From positions 42,132,408-42,196,407 of the forward strand of contig CM070904.1 in NCBI GenBank assembly GCA_036417435.1: a stretch of 64,000 bases of DNA. Reading direction: 5' to 3'. This DNA is from Inia geoffrensis. Lineage: Eukaryota > Chordata > Mammalia > Artiodactyla > Iniidae. A model generated the notes under the pieces. The model made no database searches. It saw only the letters and a program-made list of their open reading frames with translations, and was not told the DNA's origin. The translations under genes and the position numbers were made by a program. Shown here piece after piece: positions 45,772 through 58,039 of the stretch (position 1 is its first letter; each line of letters begins with the position of its first letter).

Positions 45772-46126
45772 GGGTCTTCCCTGGGGGCGCAGTGGTTAAG
45801 AATCCGCCTGCCAGTGCAGGGGACACGGGTTTGAGCCCTGGCCTGGGAAGATCCCACATGCTGCGGAGCAACTAAGCCCGAGTGCCACAACTACTGAGCC
45901 TGCGCTCTACAGCCTGCGAGCCACAACTACTGAGCCCGCGTGCCTAGAGCCCGTGCTCCACAACAAGAGAAGCCACTGTGGTGAGAAGCCCGCGCACCAC
46001 AGCAAAGAGTAGCCCCCACTTGCCACAACTAGAGAAAGCCCGCGTGCAGCAACAAAGACCCAATGCAGCCAAAATTAAAAATAAATAACATAAATACATT
46101 TATTAAAAAAAATAAAAATAAAAAAT
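45772..46126 (+). mobile_element. CHR-type SINE, long form
   Basis: Full long form with A/T-rich tail (taaatacatttattaaaaaa). Target duplications aaaactaccagtgtg (45757-45771) and aaaactaccattgtg (46127-46141), one mismatch. Confidence 0.95.
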
Positions 46127-46339
46127 AAAACTACCATTGTGCATGGTACACCTTCATGCACATCCGAGGTTGCGTGAATTTCAATCTGAAGTACTGCTGG
46201 CAGGGGGGAAGTTCCTGATTTTGAAAAATAATAATAAAGGCTTTCAGATCCTAGAAATGTAGAAGAGGACTGGAGACTGCAGAGAGCCAGGGGAGATGCA
46301 GCTGAGAGTCGGCTGTTTCAAAGCCGACTCAGTGCTTGT

Positions 46340-46660
46340 GGGCCCTACTCAGAATGTTGGTCTCCATTCTAAGATCAGTGGGAATTCCTTGAAGTAAACA
46401 TAGGTAGAACAAGGTCAGATTTACATTTTGAAACCTTATGGAAAATGAATTTGCTTTAGAAACATAGATGCAGGGAGAATAAGATATGTTTCCATCGTTC
46501 GAGGCAGAGTAGTACAAGTGGTAACAGAGAGAAGTAGACAGATTTAATGGATACTAGAAGATAAAAATTGATAGAAGTTAGTGATTTGGGGATGGGGGGA
46601 AGATGGGGATAAAGGTATCCAAGAATGACTTCTAGGTTTCTAGTTTGCAGATCTAGAATT
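46340..46660 (-). mobile_element. L2 LINE fragment
   Basis: Reverse L2 order: ggtctccattctaagatcag, then aacaaggtcagatttacatt, then tggggataaaggtatccaag, then aatgacttctaggtttctag. Confidence 0.5.
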
Positions 46661-48104
46661 TTTTTTTCATTATTTTCTCAATAAAAAGGTTTTTCTGAAA
46701 AAAAAAATGATATAATGGGAAATTTTAAAATAAACCTTTTAAAAGAGGGAACATAAATCTTCAAAAGGAGACAGTTTAGGGTTTTGTTTTTTTTAGGGGA
46801 ACTGGAATTTAAAATCATGTTTACAATGTGAACATAGGTAAGACAGCAAAAGGAGTTTTTTCAAAGAAGACAACTAATATTTAATAACCTGTAAAATGTG
46901 TTTTTAAAAAATGAGATGTTGCACCCCCAGTATCTTGCCTCTGAAATATAACATTGGCCATTTCTCCAAAGTCACCTAAGCCAATGCCTTTCCATTGCAA
47001 TCCTCAAAGCAAAACCATTTCTCCAGTGAACAATAGGGCTCCTATCTTAAAAAGTCAGCTCTGAACAGCACAGAGAAAGTAATTGAATTCAACGCCAGTG
47101 TTATTTTTTGCCCTGTGCGTCTCCCACCATATGAAAACTGAAAGTAATACTGTATCATCAAATTCTCCACTTTCTCACATAGTTCATCTGGTCAAAGAGA
47201 ATCAAATACCACATCACTGAAGCACCATCAATCCTCCTGTGGTTATTTTACAAATAAATTTCTTTTTCTCTACTTTTATATAGCACATAAAATTTTCATA
47301 TAGTTGAAATGAACTGTGTAGAGAAAAAGGTAAATGCCAGCAAGCACCTAAATATTGTAGCATCTGTTATATTTTACACTCTGTAATCACAAATCTTATA
47401 AAGCTTCATTGCATTTGAGGCTAGATTTTTCACAAATTATTGAAGATTGATAGCTATAGTAATTGTTATTACACTTTTATTTTTATTATATTGAATTATA
47501 CAAACTCTCTTCTATCTTTTTTCTTTGTTGTAATGTCTTTTTCTGAAATACAATTTCCAATGTCTGCTTTATATTTTGTTGTAAAAGTCTAAAGTTTATA
47601 TGATAGAAATTAACATTTTTAAATTCAGTATCCAAAATCTATAGGGGGTGTGTGTGCACTTATTTGTGTATGTGCATGCATACACATGTGTGTAGCATTG
47701 CTAATTATTAAAGTCTTTGCTAAAGCACTTAGAAAAAATGGGTTGGAACAGAAATAGTAAAATGAATTACTTTGAAAGAATTTTAAAACTGAGATGGAAA
47801 GCACCACCAACTCTCTGATTTAGTTTTGCTGTTTGTCATGGTACATAAGCAGGGCTAGTTTTAAATATCTGAAGGTTTCAAACTTCTGATAATATGCATA
47901 TATCCATTCTGTGTCACCTGCCCTCTTAAGGCCTGCATTCAGTACAAGGAGCAAACCTCAGGTGCCACATAAAGGCTTAGGCCGCCTTTCCAGACTGATT
48001 TCATTTTTCCTTTCTTTTAAGTTGTAGACCCTAAGTGAATATCATCTTTTCCCCTCTTTTAATCAACTTGTCAGATTTCATCTCATTTACCTACTTTCAG
48101 GGCT
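46661..48104. other. Unassigned AT-rich 1.4-kb stretch
   Basis: No repeat family recognised. A short TG-rich patch sits at about 47645-47695. No coding frame supported. Confidence 0.4.
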
Positions 48105-48325
48105 AAGTTATTAAGCACTTACTATGTGCTTGGTACTATGTTAAGTGCTGTTATGGAAATAAACCCTTGTAAAACCCCATCTTCACAAAAGAACCACATC
48201 TGGTAGGTAAAATCATCTGCAGTTTATACACAAGGAAACGAAGGTGCAAAGAGAGCCAAGAACTTTGCCCAACACTATTTAATCAAGTCTCCAACATTAC
48301 TCTACCACAAGGCCACTGTGTACGG
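48105..48325 (+). mobile_element. MIR SINE, nearly complete
   Basis: attaagcacttactatgtgc, then ttggtactatgttaagtgct, then agtttatacacaaggaaacg, then aagaactttgcccaacacta: forward MIR from 5' to 3' part. Confidence 0.75.
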
Positions 48326-51300
48326 TGAGCCATGGTGTATACTGCACAACTCCAGGAATGCCATTCACAGAGCCTATTATATGAATGGTACCCCTTGGAG
48401 CTATCCAGTGCCACAGCCCTGTATCTATCTCAAAAGTCTAATCTCTTTTTACTGCACTGTATTTCCATCTCACTAACTCATTCATATTAAAATAACAAGA
48501 TTAAACAGGAGTTGGGGAAAGAAAAAATAGTGAGAGTTGAGTTCTGCACTGCACTTCTTGAAAACACCACTAATATTTCTACAGAATTATTTTAAGTAAT
48601 TTGATCCTTAAAGCAACAACTCTTTCATATTTCCATTCTTACAGAAAAAGTAATTTATGATCATTTGTAAATAACCTAAGTACAAGCTAAACTATCATTA
48701 TGGGCTGCCTTTGTAAACATTATACTGTGTAATTTTTTATTATCACTGCACGAACTAACTAGGGAGCCTGAAATGATCTTTTGACACTCAGAATTAATCA
48801 TATGTTGATGTGCAGGTTGACACTCATTTGAAGGGGAAGTATGTCTCTTTAGCATTTTAATCTACTTATAAACTTCTCCATTTATTCAGAATTGTACATC
48901 TCTAATTGATTACACAAATAGTGCACTTTCCAAATAAAAGACATATTAAAATAGTGAACATCTGCAGAGACATGGTTAAATGAGCAAAGACAATTCAAAG
49001 GCATTTCCTGTCCTAATTTCTTGCAAGTTGACAGAGAATGCCCCAAAACTCTCTGTCAGATCCAGAATGAACTAATAAACTAATCAGAGCATAACAAGTC
49101 TTTGCCCATTGTCTTCATAAGAGAACTATAAGTACGTTTAAGCAGCACTCAGGGGTACTTCTTGTTAAACACGTGAACTTGCTTTGAGAAATATTGTTAA
49201 ATATTGATAAATTCATGGAATATACTATTTTCACCAGTGATTAGGGCTCTGGGAACAGTGAAATGAAGAGATATATTCATTTCCCCTTGGAACTGCAAAC
49301 TCTCAGACAATAAAGCCCTCACTGAGTCTGCTCAGAACTTCTTACCCTTAAGTTGTACCACTGAGGTTCCCATTTACCTAATTATTGACAGAAACTCTTT
49401 GGGGTCTTTGATCACGTACCGTGTGCTCATGGTTCTGTTAGGCTGTTGTAAGTTCTCTTCTCAGGAAAATCCTTTCCTTCAGTTCATGACTTTGTAGAAT
49501 GCCAAGTTGCTAAGGCAAATCCAGAACACTGTAAGAACAGTAAAATTTGTTAACCAAAGTCATTACCTCATGCCTAAGGGAGCACATAAACCATAAAGCT
49601 GTAAGGATTAATGACGGTTGGTAAACAGAGAATTACACTCATAAATAAATATCGATAATTAAGAAATATAAGCAGCATTTTTTCAAACTGTTCCACTTGT
49701 GACTGTATAAGCGTTCGTTAAGTTACTTCAACCCCATTTAATATGATGGTACTTTTTTCTTTTATGGGAATTATTAGCTATACCAACTTAATGTCTAAAT
49801 ATGGAAAAGAAAGCCTTCTAGATCATATTAACAATAATTGATATGGTGTACGCAAAATCAGGATAAATTGTGCCTGTTTCTCTAAACAAACGAACAAAAA
49901 GTCTTCAGAATTTTAAAAATCTATCAAAATATTCCCCTTTCCCTTTTCTCCTCTTCCTCTTCTTTCTGTTTCTTCTTTTTTCATTTTAAATTCAAGTTAT
50001 AAACCAAAAGAAGTAAAACTATTTCTACTTCTCTGTAATCATATAGAACTTGATTTCGTGGCTCTATTCTGTTTTTTATTATTCAATACTCAAAATGGTA
50101 AAACGTATGAAGACATTTTGCTATTAGTAAATTATTAAATATTACAGTTTTCAAATTTTTCCTTGATGTTTATGCTTCCTTACTTGAGGGAAGAAGAAAA
50201 AAAGTAGATTGTATCACATGAGCATATAAAAAGCCCCAGACCTCTTCCTCAACATAAAAATTTTCTTTAACAGCTAGGAAAGTCTCTCAGAAGTATATTC
50301 AAGCAGTCACATTCAGAGCTGTGTCCACTTCCATCCACAGGTATTTTGTTCAATGTGTCTCTTTAAATTCTCTGAAGTGATTATAATTTTATTATTTCTC
50401 AATGTTCTGTCTTTGAATCGTCACAGAGTATTTTCACCTAAACTTTTCTGAGTCCAAGTATTTAGAGAGTACATTCATTTTAAACCTATGGATACCAGTT
50501 TTCATGCTGCAAATCATCCAAAGTATGTCCAAGTTAATTCATTTTCCTGTTCCCGACACAAGGTAGGGCAAAGGCACGCTGCCCATCTCTGTGAAGAAAC
50601 CTGGCTAAGAGCCAATTTACAGAGTATAGGCTGCAAACAGCTAATACTGCCTTTGTGCTTTGTCTCTTTCCAAAGGATAGAAGAATCTAAAAAAATAACC
50701 CACCCTGGAGACAAGACACACTTTACAGAAGAAAGATATATCTCAGTAATGATAAAAAAAAAAATCACATCAAAAACCTACAACTTTGTTCCATCTGGTA
50801 AAACAACCTCATATTCTTTTCCACAAGCCAGAGGTCGCACTGCTACAAACTCAGGAAGGGTTATTTTTAACAGATGTGATAAACCTTCTCCTCACTATTT
50901 ACACTTCTCTCTTTCCCTTATCCCAAGAGACACCTAGAGAAGGTTTGCTTAACCTACACATATACATAAATAAATACGTCCATGAATTTTGCAGGGAGAA
51001 TGAGGCAATTTGTATGTACATGAAATGTAGACATCAAATCCAGCATGCCCAAAACTAACATACATTAAAATAACTCATCACATCCCCATCACTGCATCAG
51101 CCTCCCATCCTGAACCTTCTCTGGCGTAAGTATCACTGTGTTATCAACCAGACAGTGAGTTAAACGGGGAGCAGGTAACATATTTATTCACCATTCTAAT
51201 CGCAGCCCTTAGCACAGTGCCCATGGCTCAACATGTAGATGATCTTCAACAAAATACTGAATAGCAGACCCATTTTCTCAATACCTGGAAACATGTGTGA

Positions 51301-51329
51301 CTCATGGTTTGGTGGCAAGACTATTGGCC
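48326..51329. other. Repeat-poor 3-kb stretch
   Basis: No interspersed repeat that I recognise. The 149-codon plus frame at 50488-50937 is the longest here but overlaps an 84-codon minus frame, has no motif and shows no GC3 bias, so it is not called a gene. Candidate region for conserved non-coding elements. Confidence 0.4.
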
Positions 51330-51420
51330 TTAGTGCCTAAAGGTTTTGTCTCTATTCAAAGTTTGTCACTATGTAGATGTGTGACCTTGGGCAAATCGCT
51401 TTTTCTCAACGGGACTACAA
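51330..51420 (-). mobile_element. MIR SINE fragment
   Basis: gtcactatgtagatgtgtga, then ccttgggcaaatcgcttttt: the reverse MIR core. Confidence 0.65.
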
Positions 51421-51501
51421 ATTGGGAGGTGGGAGGGTGGGAGAGGAATGGGCAACTAGATAGTTTATTGGGAGAAATAATTCTTTAAAATGTGAACTCT
51501 G

Positions 51502-51808
51502 GGCTTCCCTGGTGGCACAGTGGTTAAGAATCCACCTGCCAATGCAGGGGATAGGGGTTTGAGCCCTGGTCTGAGGAGATCCCACATGCCGCGGAGCAAT
51601 TAAGACTGTGTGCCGCAACTACTGAGCCCACGTGCCACAACTACTGAAGCCCGCGTGCCTAGAGCCTGTGCTCCAAAACAAGAGAAGCCACTGCAATGAG
51701 AAGCCCATGCACCACAACAAAGAGTAGTCTCCGCTCGCCACAACTAGAGAATGCCCGCACACAGCAACAAAGATGCAATGCAGCCAAAAATAAAATTAAT
51801 TAATTTAG
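51502..51808 (+). mobile_element. CHR-type SINE, long form
   Basis: Long-form body (acaactactgaagcccgcgt; acaactagagaatgcccgca), tail taaaattaattaattt. Target duplications aaaatgtgaactctg (51487-51501) and aaaatgtgaaatctg (51809-51823). Confidence 0.95.
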
Positions 51809-51964
51809 AAAATGTGAAATCTGAGATTTATTCTCTTCCTAAACTCCCTATATCTAGACAATAAAGTTTATATAACTTACCTTCAAGATGTTCTTCGGGT
51901 CCATACTTTCTTCCCTATTCCCACTGCCACTCCCCTTATTGCTGGCTTTCACCATCTAAGTTTT

Positions 51965-52150
51965 GCGGGCCTCTCCCTGTTGTGGCCTCTCCCGTTGCAG
52001 AGCACAGGCTCCGGCCGTGCAGGCTCAGCGGCCATGGCTTATGGCCCCAGCCGCTCCGTGGCATGTGGGATCTTCCGGGACCGGGGCACGAACCCGTGTC
52101 CCCTGCATCGGCAGGCGGACTCTCAACCACTGCGCCACCAGGGAAGCCCA
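51965..52150 (-). mobile_element. CHR-type SINE, short form, without poly(A) tail
   Basis: The reverse copy begins directly at gcgggcctctccctgttgtg; the usual poly(T) plus gcggtac is missing. The 5' end is intact (ccaccagggaagccca). Perfect 16-bp target duplications tcaccatctaagtttt at 51949-51964 and 52151-52166. Confidence 0.93.
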
Positions 52151-52184
52151 TCACCATCTAAGTTTTGAATTAATAAACTGCAAT

Positions 52185-52440
52185 AGGAGGACGGGTAAAT
52201 TGGGAGTCTGGGATTAACATATACACACTATTACGTATAAAATAGATAACCAACAAGGACCTAATGTATAGCACAGTGACTATATTCAATATCTGGTAAT
52301 AGCCTATAAGGGAAAAGAATCAGAAAAAGAACAGATATATACATACATACACATATATATGTATAACTAAATCACATTGTTGTACACCTGAAACACAGCT
52401 TTGTAATCAACTATACTTCAATTTTTTTTTAAATGTGAAA
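52185..52440 (+). mobile_element. L1 3' UTR fragment
   Basis: gggtaaattgggagtctggg, aaaatagataaccaacaagg, gttgtacacctgaaacacag, ending in a T/A-rich tail. Same family as 1-446. Contains a small atacatacatacac simple repeat at about 52340-52368. Confidence 0.85.
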
Positions 52441-52544
52441 AAAAATTTTTTAAATAAAACCACAGTACCTGTTCTTAACTTCACTTTCTTGACCCCTTTT
52501 CCTTTCTCCACAGTGCAGCAGGACAATCTTCCTTAGCCCTTATG

Positions 52545-52690
52545 CACAATGGTTTTCCAACACTAGTGTGCACAAGAACTCGGCAGCTTGTTACCGAAAA
52601 ACTCCCAAGACACACCTTCACACACTGCTGCGCCATGCCCTAGGACCTCCATTCGGCACCAGGTGGTCTGTAGGCCACATACTGACACAC
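52545..52690 (+). mobile_element. MER5-like element (weak)
   Basis: ggttttccaacactagtgtg, then cggcagcttgttaccgaaaa, then catgccctaggacctccatt. Order fits MER5 but divergence is high. Confidence 0.4.
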
Positions 52691-53462
52691 TGCCTCACTG
52701 CAGTGATTTCCAAACTCTTTTGATTTTACAACCGGAGAGGTAAAATATGCTTAAGGAGACACCTTCAAAAATATGCATACTTATAATTGAAACATGTCTA
52801 TATACACACAGATATATTTCACTTTATTATTTTATTATTGAATCATAACTGATCAATCTTTTGTCCTCTTTGGTGCAAGGCCATCACAGGATTCAGGACC
52901 CACAACCCATAATTTAGAAGTTCACTTAAAAACTTCAAGTCACAAAAGGGAGGCTGTCCTTAAACTGCCTGTGTATGGAGTGTTCACCACTTCGGCTCCT
53001 CTGTGCTCTGGGGGAATATTGTTCACAACTTTATCCAGGTGCGGTAAGCTAGTGTTTGCAAATAGTAACCTTTCTTAAAAACAACTTTGTAGTTCTATAT
53101 TCTTCCTGTTCCTTTTCTCCCTGTTCATGCAGATGTTGGTCTCTGTGCCCACAGCCTCAGCAGAGGAGTGTAATGGGGGGAAAACAGTGTAGTGGGGCGG
53201 GGGCAGGGAGCAATCTTATGGAATTTTCTTTTCAAAGCCCCTGGGGTGGGAGAATCTGGTGCACAATAAATTGTCAGCCAGTGGGAAAGAATAGGGTTTA
53301 GTTCCGCCCATAATACTCAGGGAGCCCAGGACAGAGTAGAAATGGAAGCCTCCATTACCATACGTAGAAATATACAAACATTATAACTAAAGCTATCAAA
53401 CTGTTCAACAAACATTTTATTGTCCTGCTTTGAAAATTTACCTTCACAATGACAACTGTGTG
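52691..53462. other. Unassigned stretch
   Basis: No confident repeat or gene. The frame at 53056-53301 has no motif. Confidence 0.4.
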
Positions 53463-53472
53463 TAAAGTTATC

Positions 53473-53595
53473 TTTTTTTTTTTTTTTTTTTTTGGCCACA
53501 TCGTGCAGTATGAGGGTTCCCCAACCAGGGATCGAACCTGTATCCCCTGCATTGGAAGCATGCAGTCTTAACCACTGGACAACCAGGGAACTCCC
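53473..53595 (-). mobile_element. CHR-related SINE, short type
   Basis: T run, tggccacatcgtgcagtatg, caaccagggatcgaacctgt, ending caaccagggaactccc. Perfect target duplications taaagttatc at 53463-53472 and 53596-53605. Confidence 0.92.
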
Positions 53596-53605
53596 TAAAG
53601 TTATC

Positions 53606-53944
53606 ATTTTTAAGTGACTGAATATTTGCAAAATATCAAAGTGCATAGTTTTTGTGCACATCTGGTTGTTCTATTCATGTACCAGTGATATTTGGATTAA
53701 TAATAAAATACGGGTTCACATAACTTATAAACTATTACATACTTTTTTCATAAAATTTATTTTACTTGCCTTTAGTTTAGTAAAATCATTAATTATTTTA
53801 ATCAAGACTTTTCACAAACACTCTGTTCTGTTGACAGTAATTTAAAAGTGAAATGTAATTGTATTCAGTCTATAAAATTTAAATATATTTTCATAAAAAT
53901 GTAAATTTAAGTAACTGTAGAAAATGAAAAAATTATTTTTATTA
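53606..53944. other. Unassigned AT-rich stretch
   Basis: Very AT-rich; no repeat or gene recognised. Confidence 0.4.
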
Positions 53945-54055
53945 AGAAAATGGCCAAAAAACCTGAATAGTCACCTCATCAAAGAAGATATACAGATGGC
54001 AAGAAAGCATATGAACAGTTGTTCATCAGCACATGTCATTAGGGAATTGAAAATT

Positions 54056-56170
54056 GGAGGGGGTGAAATTTTTTTATTGAAGTATAGTTAATTTACACTG
54101 TCATGTTAGTTTCTGTTGTACGGCAAAGTGATTCAGTTTTATATATATATATATGTATATATGTTTTCATATTCTTTTCCATTATGGTTTATCACAGGAT
54201 ACTGAATATAGTTTCCTGTGCTATACAGTAGGACCTTGTTGTGTATCCATTCTATATATAATAGTTTGCATCTGCTAATCCCAAACTCTCAATCCAACCC
54301 TTCCCCACCCCCTCCCACTGGACACCACAAGTCTGTTCTCTGTGTCTGTGAGTCTGTTTGTTTCATAGATATGTTCATTTATGTCACATTTTAGATTCCA
54401 CATATAAGTGGTATCATATGGTATTTGTCTTTCTCTTTCTGACTTACTTCACTTAGTATGATAATCTCTAGGTCCATACATGTAACTGCAAATGGCATTA
54501 TTTCATTCTTTCTAGGCTGAGTAATATTCCATTGCTTATATATACTACATCTTCTTTATCCATTCATCTGTTGAGGGACATTTAGGTTATTTCCACATCT
54601 TGGCTATTGTAAACAGTGCTACTATGAACATATGAGTGAATGCATCTTTTCAAATTATAGTTCTGTCCAGATATATGCCCAGGAGTGGAATTGCTGGATC
54701 ATATGACAACTCTATTTTTAGTTTTTTGAGGAACCTCCATACTGTTGTCCATTGTGGCTGCACCAATTTACATTCTCACCAAAAGTGTAGGAGAGCTCCC
54801 TTTTCTCCACACCCACTCCAGCATTTGTTATTTATAGAATTTTTATTTTTTTAAATATTTATTTATTTATTTTGGCTGCACCGGGTCTTAGTTGCAGCAT
54901 GCAGGATCTTTAGTTGAGGCATGCAGCCTTCATAGTTGTGGCATACAGGCTTCTTAGTTGTTGCATGCAGACTTCTTAGCTGCGGCATGCATGTGGAATC
55001 TAGTTCCCTGACCAGGGATCAAACCTGGGCCCCCTGCATTGGGAGCATAGAGTCTTACCCACTGGACTACCAGGGAAGTCCCTACAGATTTTTTAATGAT
55101 GGGCATTCTGACTGGTATGAGGTGATCCCTCCTTGTAGTTTTGATTTTCATTTCTCTAATAATTAACAATGTGGAGCATTTTTCATGTGTATATTGGCCA
55201 TCTGTATGTCTTCTTTGGAGAAATGTCTATTTAGGTCTTCTTCCATTTTCTGATTGGGCTGTTTGTTTTTTGAGAGTGAGTTGTATGAGTTATTTGTATA
55301 TTTTGGAAATTAATCCCTTATTTGTCACATTTTTTGCAAATATTTTCTCCCATCCTGTAGGTTGTCTTTTCACTTTGTTTACGGTTTTCTTTGCTGTGCA
55401 AAAGCTTTTGAGTTTAATTAGGTCCCAATATTCATTACTCTAGCAGGTGGATCCAAAAAGACATTACTGTGATTTATGTCAAAGAGTGTTCTACCTACGT
55501 TCTCCCCTAAGAGTTTTATAGTATTCTGTCTTACATTTAGGTCTTTAATCCATTTTGAGTTTATTTCTGTATATGGTGTTAGAGAATGTTCTAGTTTCTT
55601 TTACATGTAGCTGTCCAGTTTTCCCAGCACCACTTATTGAAGAGACTATCTTTTCTCCATTGTATATTCTTGCCTCCTTTGCTGTCGATTAGTTGACCAC
55701 AGGTGTGTGTGGTTTTATTTCTGAGCTTTCTATCATGTTCCATTGATCTATATATTTGTTTTTGTACCAGCACCATACTGTCTTGATTACTGTAGCTTTG
55801 TAGGATAGCCTAAAGTCAGGGAGCCTGATTCCTTCAGCTTTGTTTTTCTCTCTCAAGGCTGCTTTGGCTATTCAGGGTCTTTTGTGTTTCCATACAAATT
55901 TAAAATTTTTTGTTCTAGTTCTGTGAAAAATGCCATTGATAATTTGATAGGGATTTCATTGAATCTGTAGATTGCCTTGGGTAGTATAGTCATTCTAACA
56001 GTATTGATTCTTCCAGTCCAAGAACACAGTATATCTTTTCATCTGTTTGTGTCATCTTCAATTTCTTTCATCAGCGTCTTATAGTTTTTGTAGTACAGGT
56101 CTTTTGCCTCCTTAGGCAGGTTTATTCCTAGGTATTTTATTCTTTTTGATATGATGGTAAATGGAATTGT
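54056..56170 (-). mobile_element. 5'-truncated younger L1 inside the old L1
   Basis: Minus-strand copy: the 3' UTR is at the left (attgaagtatagttaattta; tgctatacagtaggaccttg), and ORF2 C-terminal half extends to about 56170 (for example [20 protein letters not shown] at 55591-55776). A SINE at 54850-55082 interrupts it, and frames are broken. Probable target duplications gggaattgaaaatt (54042-54055) and gggaattgcaaatt (56171-56184). Extra bases ggagggggtgaaa separate the left duplication from the L1 tail. Confidence 0.85.
54850..55082 (-). mobile_element. Older CHR-type SINE inside the younger L1
   Basis: Reverse copy: atttatttattttggctgca, repeated gcatgcag blocks, tccctgaccagggatcaaac, ending ctaccagggaagtcc. 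The target site shows a likely imperfect duplication (atagaattttta / acagatttttta). Confidence 0.88.
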
Positions 56171-56789
56171 GGGAATTGCAAATTAAAACAACAATGAGAT
56201 ACCACTACACATCTATTAGGATGGTCAAAATCAGAAACACTTGCAACACGGAAAGCTGGTGAGGATTAGAGGAATAGGAACTCTCATTCATTGCTCCCTT
56301 TGGAAGACAGTTTGGCAGTTTCTTACAAGATCAAGCATACTCTTACCATATAATTCAGCAGTTGTGCTCTTTGGTATTTATCCAATTGAATGGAAAACTT
56401 ATGTCTACACAAAAACCTGCACAATAGTAATTATAGGTGGTTTATTCATAGTTGCCAAAACCTGAAAGCAACCAAGATATCCTCCAATAAGTGAATAGAT
56501 AAATAAACTTTGGCACATTCAGACAATGGAATATTATTTATCTCTAAGAGAAAATGAGCTATCAAGCCATGACAACACATGGGGGAATCTTAAATGCATA
56601 TTACAAAGTGAAAGAAGCCATTCTAAAAAGTCTATATACTGTGTGATTCCAAGTATATGACGTTCTGGAAAAGACAAAACTATGGAGAGAGTAAGAAGGT
56701 CAGTTGTTGCTAGTGGTTAGGAAGGAGAAAAGGATGAATGTTTCTTGTTGAGGGAGCAATTTTTCTTTCTTGTTTTTCGTGTCTCACTT

Positions 56790-56985
56790 TTTCTTAAAGA
56801 TTTTTTTTGATGTGGATCATTTTTAAAGTGTTTATTGCTACAATATTGCTTCTGTTTTATGGGGTGTTTTTTGGGTTTTTTTGGCCACCAGGCATGTGGG
56901 ATCTTAGCTCCCTGACCAGGGATTGAACCCGCAACCCCAGCATTGGAAGGCAAAGTCTTAACCACTGAACCACCAGGGAAGCCCC
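56790..56985 (-). mobile_element. CHR-related SINE with distinct tail
   Basis: Reverse of the 10223-type: ttttttttgatgtggatcat, tttaaagtgtttattgctac, ccctgaccagggattgaacc, ending ccaccagggaagcccc. Probable target duplications ttcgtgtctc (56776-56785) and ttcatgtctc (56986-56995). Confidence 0.88.
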
Positions 56986-56995
56986 TTCATGTCTC

Positions 56996-57938
56996 TTTAA
57001 GGGCTGAATTAAAGGCAAAGGCAAATTAATGTTGGCGGTGGTGATGTTAGTTTTAATCACACTTGCTTTACTTCTAAATAGCAGAAACCAACACACATTT
57101 CGAGTTCATTTTACAGTGGGGCTTCAGTAAGCCATTCCCTGACAGAAGGAAGGCTCAGTATCCTGCAGAGAGCATATCTCTAACTTCTGGCCTGTTGCAG
57201 ACCCTGACAACACAAGCAGCACTGGGCAAGGACCATTTCAAGGAGGAGATGAGGTCCCTAGGTACATTCTGTTAAATAGCTCTTTAAACAATAGCCTCAA
57301 CTTCATTTCCTTTTCTCATATGAACTCTGCACAAGCTAAATCCAGGAGCCTCCACCATGAAGAACAACCTCCTCCTCAACTGAGAATTTTCTCATGTGCC
57401 TGCTGTCAATAGCAGTTCTCTCCTCTGTGATTCATCTGTCAATATGGTTCTACACACCTTCTGTCTTCCAAAAGTTTATCAAAATCTTTGGTATACTTTG
57501 TCACTACCTCCCTTTAGTTTCAGCATTTTTATGAGTGAGTTTCTCATTCTCTCTCTGCCATTTTGAGGAGAAATTGTACTGAGAGCTCTCACTATTTTAT
57601 TTAGCTCAAGAGACACTGTAGTACATCCTAAAGATAAATTCTGTTTTCAGCTTTGTTTTACTACCCACTAATCGGCCCAACTATATCATCATCCCCTCCA
57701 AAAGCCTCACCTTACTTTCAAACGTACTTCAGAAATCTGAGTAAAAATTACAGATTGAGGTATCAATAATGGGGCAAGTCTCAAGGCATGATATGACTTT
57801 ATAATTGGATAAGCTGGGGATTAGGGTAAATCTCTCTGCTTATTTTTAAATATTTTTTTAAACTAATGATTTCTTTGGGAGAGGACACTAAATATGTGAG
57901 ACTATCAACTTTTTCATAGTGTTAAAATGGGTACCTCC
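56996..57938. other. Unassigned stretch
   Basis: No repeat or gene recognised over about 940 bp. Confidence 0.4.
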
Positions 57939-57949
57939 AAAAGTTGAGC

Positions 57950-58007
57950 TGCCATAAATTTAATAAAGACTTTAAAAATGGTCCACATCAAAAAAAAATC
58001 TTAAAAA
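57950..58007 (+). mobile_element. SINE stub: only the last ~55 bp of a CHR-related SINE
   Basis: Contains aataaagactttaaaaatgg and tccacatcaaaaaaaaatct, the tail of the SINE seen at 10223 and 56790, with no tRNA-like head. Flanked by aaaagttgagc (57939-57949) and aaaagttgagc (58008-58018), so it inserted in this short form. Confidence 0.8.
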
Positions 58008-58039
58008 AAAAGTTGAGCCACAGAGTGTAAACTTTCCAC

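Larger units (their letters stand above)
53945..56760 (+). mobile_element. Old L1, split by a younger L1
   Basis: Left block 53945-54055 (tggccaaaaaacctgaatag; tcagcacatgtcattaggga) and right block 56171-56760 (aacaacaatgagataccact; ggcacattcagacaatggaa; gtgaaagaagccattctaaa) are consecutive parts of one old ORF2/3' end. Confidence 0.75.

Noticed and set aside
50488..50937. 149-codon plus-strand frame in repeat-poor DNA
   Set aside because: Opposed by an overlapping minus frame, with no codon-position bias or motif. Length is within chance for the many frames scanned.
54139..54165. TA-rich run as an origin or scaffold attachment site
   Set aside because: It is part of the L1 3' UTR and is shared in kind with other copies.
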